Below, one piece after another: positions 5,640-6,278 of a stretch of DNA of 6,278 nucleotides. A program made the position numbers and the translations under genes. Source of the DNA: Chromatiales bacterium (GTDB taxonomy: Bacteria > Pseudomonadota > Gammaproteobacteria > JACCYU01); NCBI GenBank assembly GCA_031177845.1, contig JAPSGG010000097.1:1-6278 (forward strand), written 5' to 3'. The notes beneath the pieces were generated by a model that worked only from the letters and a program-made list of their open reading frames with translations, did no database searches and was not told where the DNA came from. The number at the start of each line of letters is the position of its first letter. The stretch's first letter is position 1.

Positions 5640-6278
5640 ATGGTAATCATCTTCGGCATCCTGGTCGGGTTGGCCTTGGGGCTCACGGGCGGGGGCGGTT
5701 CTGTATTCGCCGTGCCGCTGCTGGTCTATGGGCTGGATGTGGCCCCTAGAGATGCGGTGGTTGTCTCGTTGGCGGCGGTTGGGCTCACAGCCGCATTCGG
5801 CGCGACGGACGCGCTGCGCGTCGGTTTGGTCGAAGGGCGCGCCGGAATCATCTTTGCCTCGCTCGGCACTGTGGGCGCGCCATTGGGCTTGGCTATCGGT
5901 GAGCAATTGCCCGAGACTATGCTCATCCTGGGTTATGCCGTACTCGCGCTACTGATAGCTGCGGCCATGTGGCGCAAGGCCATGCGGCGGCCGCAAGAGA
6001 CCGCGGTAATCAGGGCGAATATTCAACGCGGCGCGGATGAGGTTCGCGCCATCTGCCGCTAGGACTGTAGCGGCAAGCTGCGGATGAATACCCGCTGCGG
6101 TATATCACTGTGCGCTATCGGCTTCGGCACGGGCGTGCTGTCGGGGCTCTTCGGGGTAGGTGGCGGCTTTTTGATTGTGCCGGCGCTGACCTTGGTCACG
6201 CAGATGCGGATTCACCGGGCGGTGGCCACCTCGTTGTTCGTGATTGCGGTGGTGGCCCTGTCGGGCGTGAGCTTCGAA
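5640..6278 (+). pseudogene. TauE/SafE-family permease with in-frame TAG (3' end missing)
   Basis: A membrane permease of the TauE/SafE (DUF81) family, whose members export or take up sulfonates, sulfite and related anions; the substrate here is not determinable. The family consists of two inverted halves, and both are visible: GLTGGGGSVFAVPLLVY (14-30) in the first and GLFGVGGGFLIVPAL (169-183) in the second. Codon 141 (6060-6062) is TAG, yet the same frame continues at once with DCSGKLRMNTRC and normal family sequence to the window edge at codon 213. Usual length is about 250-270, so some 40-55 residues lie outside. One base change (for example CAG to TAG) explains the break. The ATG at 5640 is the only start after the in-frame stop at 5601-5603 and has only a weak AGAG upstream. 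Reinitiation at ATG 6084 is conceivable but lacks a clear ribosome site. Either a recent pseudogene or a base-call error. Confidence 0.82.

Noticed and set aside
6060..6062. TAG recoded as an amino acid (alternative genetic code or pyrrolysine)
   Set aside because: Other genes in the window end naturally in TAG, and the family has no reason to need a special residue here. A point mutation or read error is simpler.
6084..6278. Second half of the TauE-like gene as a separate gene starting at ATG 6084
   Set aside because: No clear ribosome binding site, and the frame and sequence are continuous with the upstream half, so one interrupted gene fits better.

Overview
The window is chromosomal bacterial DNA of moderately high GC, most likely from a proteobacterium, and possibly a gammaproteobacterium given the dispersed repeats. 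No phage, plasmid, rRNA, tRNA or CRISPR signal is visible. Every recognisable gene encodes a membrane protein, and four of the five are transporters or transporter-like.

Layout from left to right. (1) 1-984, plus strand: the 3' two thirds of a major facilitator (MFS) transporter cut by the window edge. (2) 985-1079: the convergent gap, filled by a REP-like element made of two imperfect hairpins. (3) 1080-1651, minus strand: a small membrane-embedded, metal-dependent-hydrolase-like protein whose reading frame is broken by one missing base near its C-terminus. (4) 1652-1825: a gap with only a weak hairpin. (5) 1826-3823, minus strand: a 665-residue APC-superfamily permease with a C-terminal cytoplasmic domain, resembling the KimA/YdaO potassium importers. 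(6) 3824-3945: a short gap with a weak hairpin and an 8-bp tandem duplication at the start codon. (7) 3946-5349, minus strand: a 467-residue APC permease of the cationic amino acid transporter/ApcT type. (8) 5350-5639: a divergent intergenic region holding a 138-bp MITE-like element with 14/15-matching terminal inverted repeats, then several operator-like palindromes. (9) 5640-6278, plus strand: a TauE/SafE-family permease interrupted by one in-frame TAG and cut by the right window edge.

The three minus-strand genes are co-directional, but gaps of 122 and 174 bp make a tight operon unlikely. No shared pathway is evident. The two APC permeases would import an amino acid and potassium respectively, which could fit cytoplasmic ion or osmotic homeostasis, but this is inference.

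The most notable points are the two single-lesion broken genes (hydrolase-like and TauE-like), two structured repeats in the two intergenic regions where a plus-strand and a minus-strand gene meet, and the KimA-like gene retaining most of the remembered K+-site residues. I found no clearly new multi-gene system.
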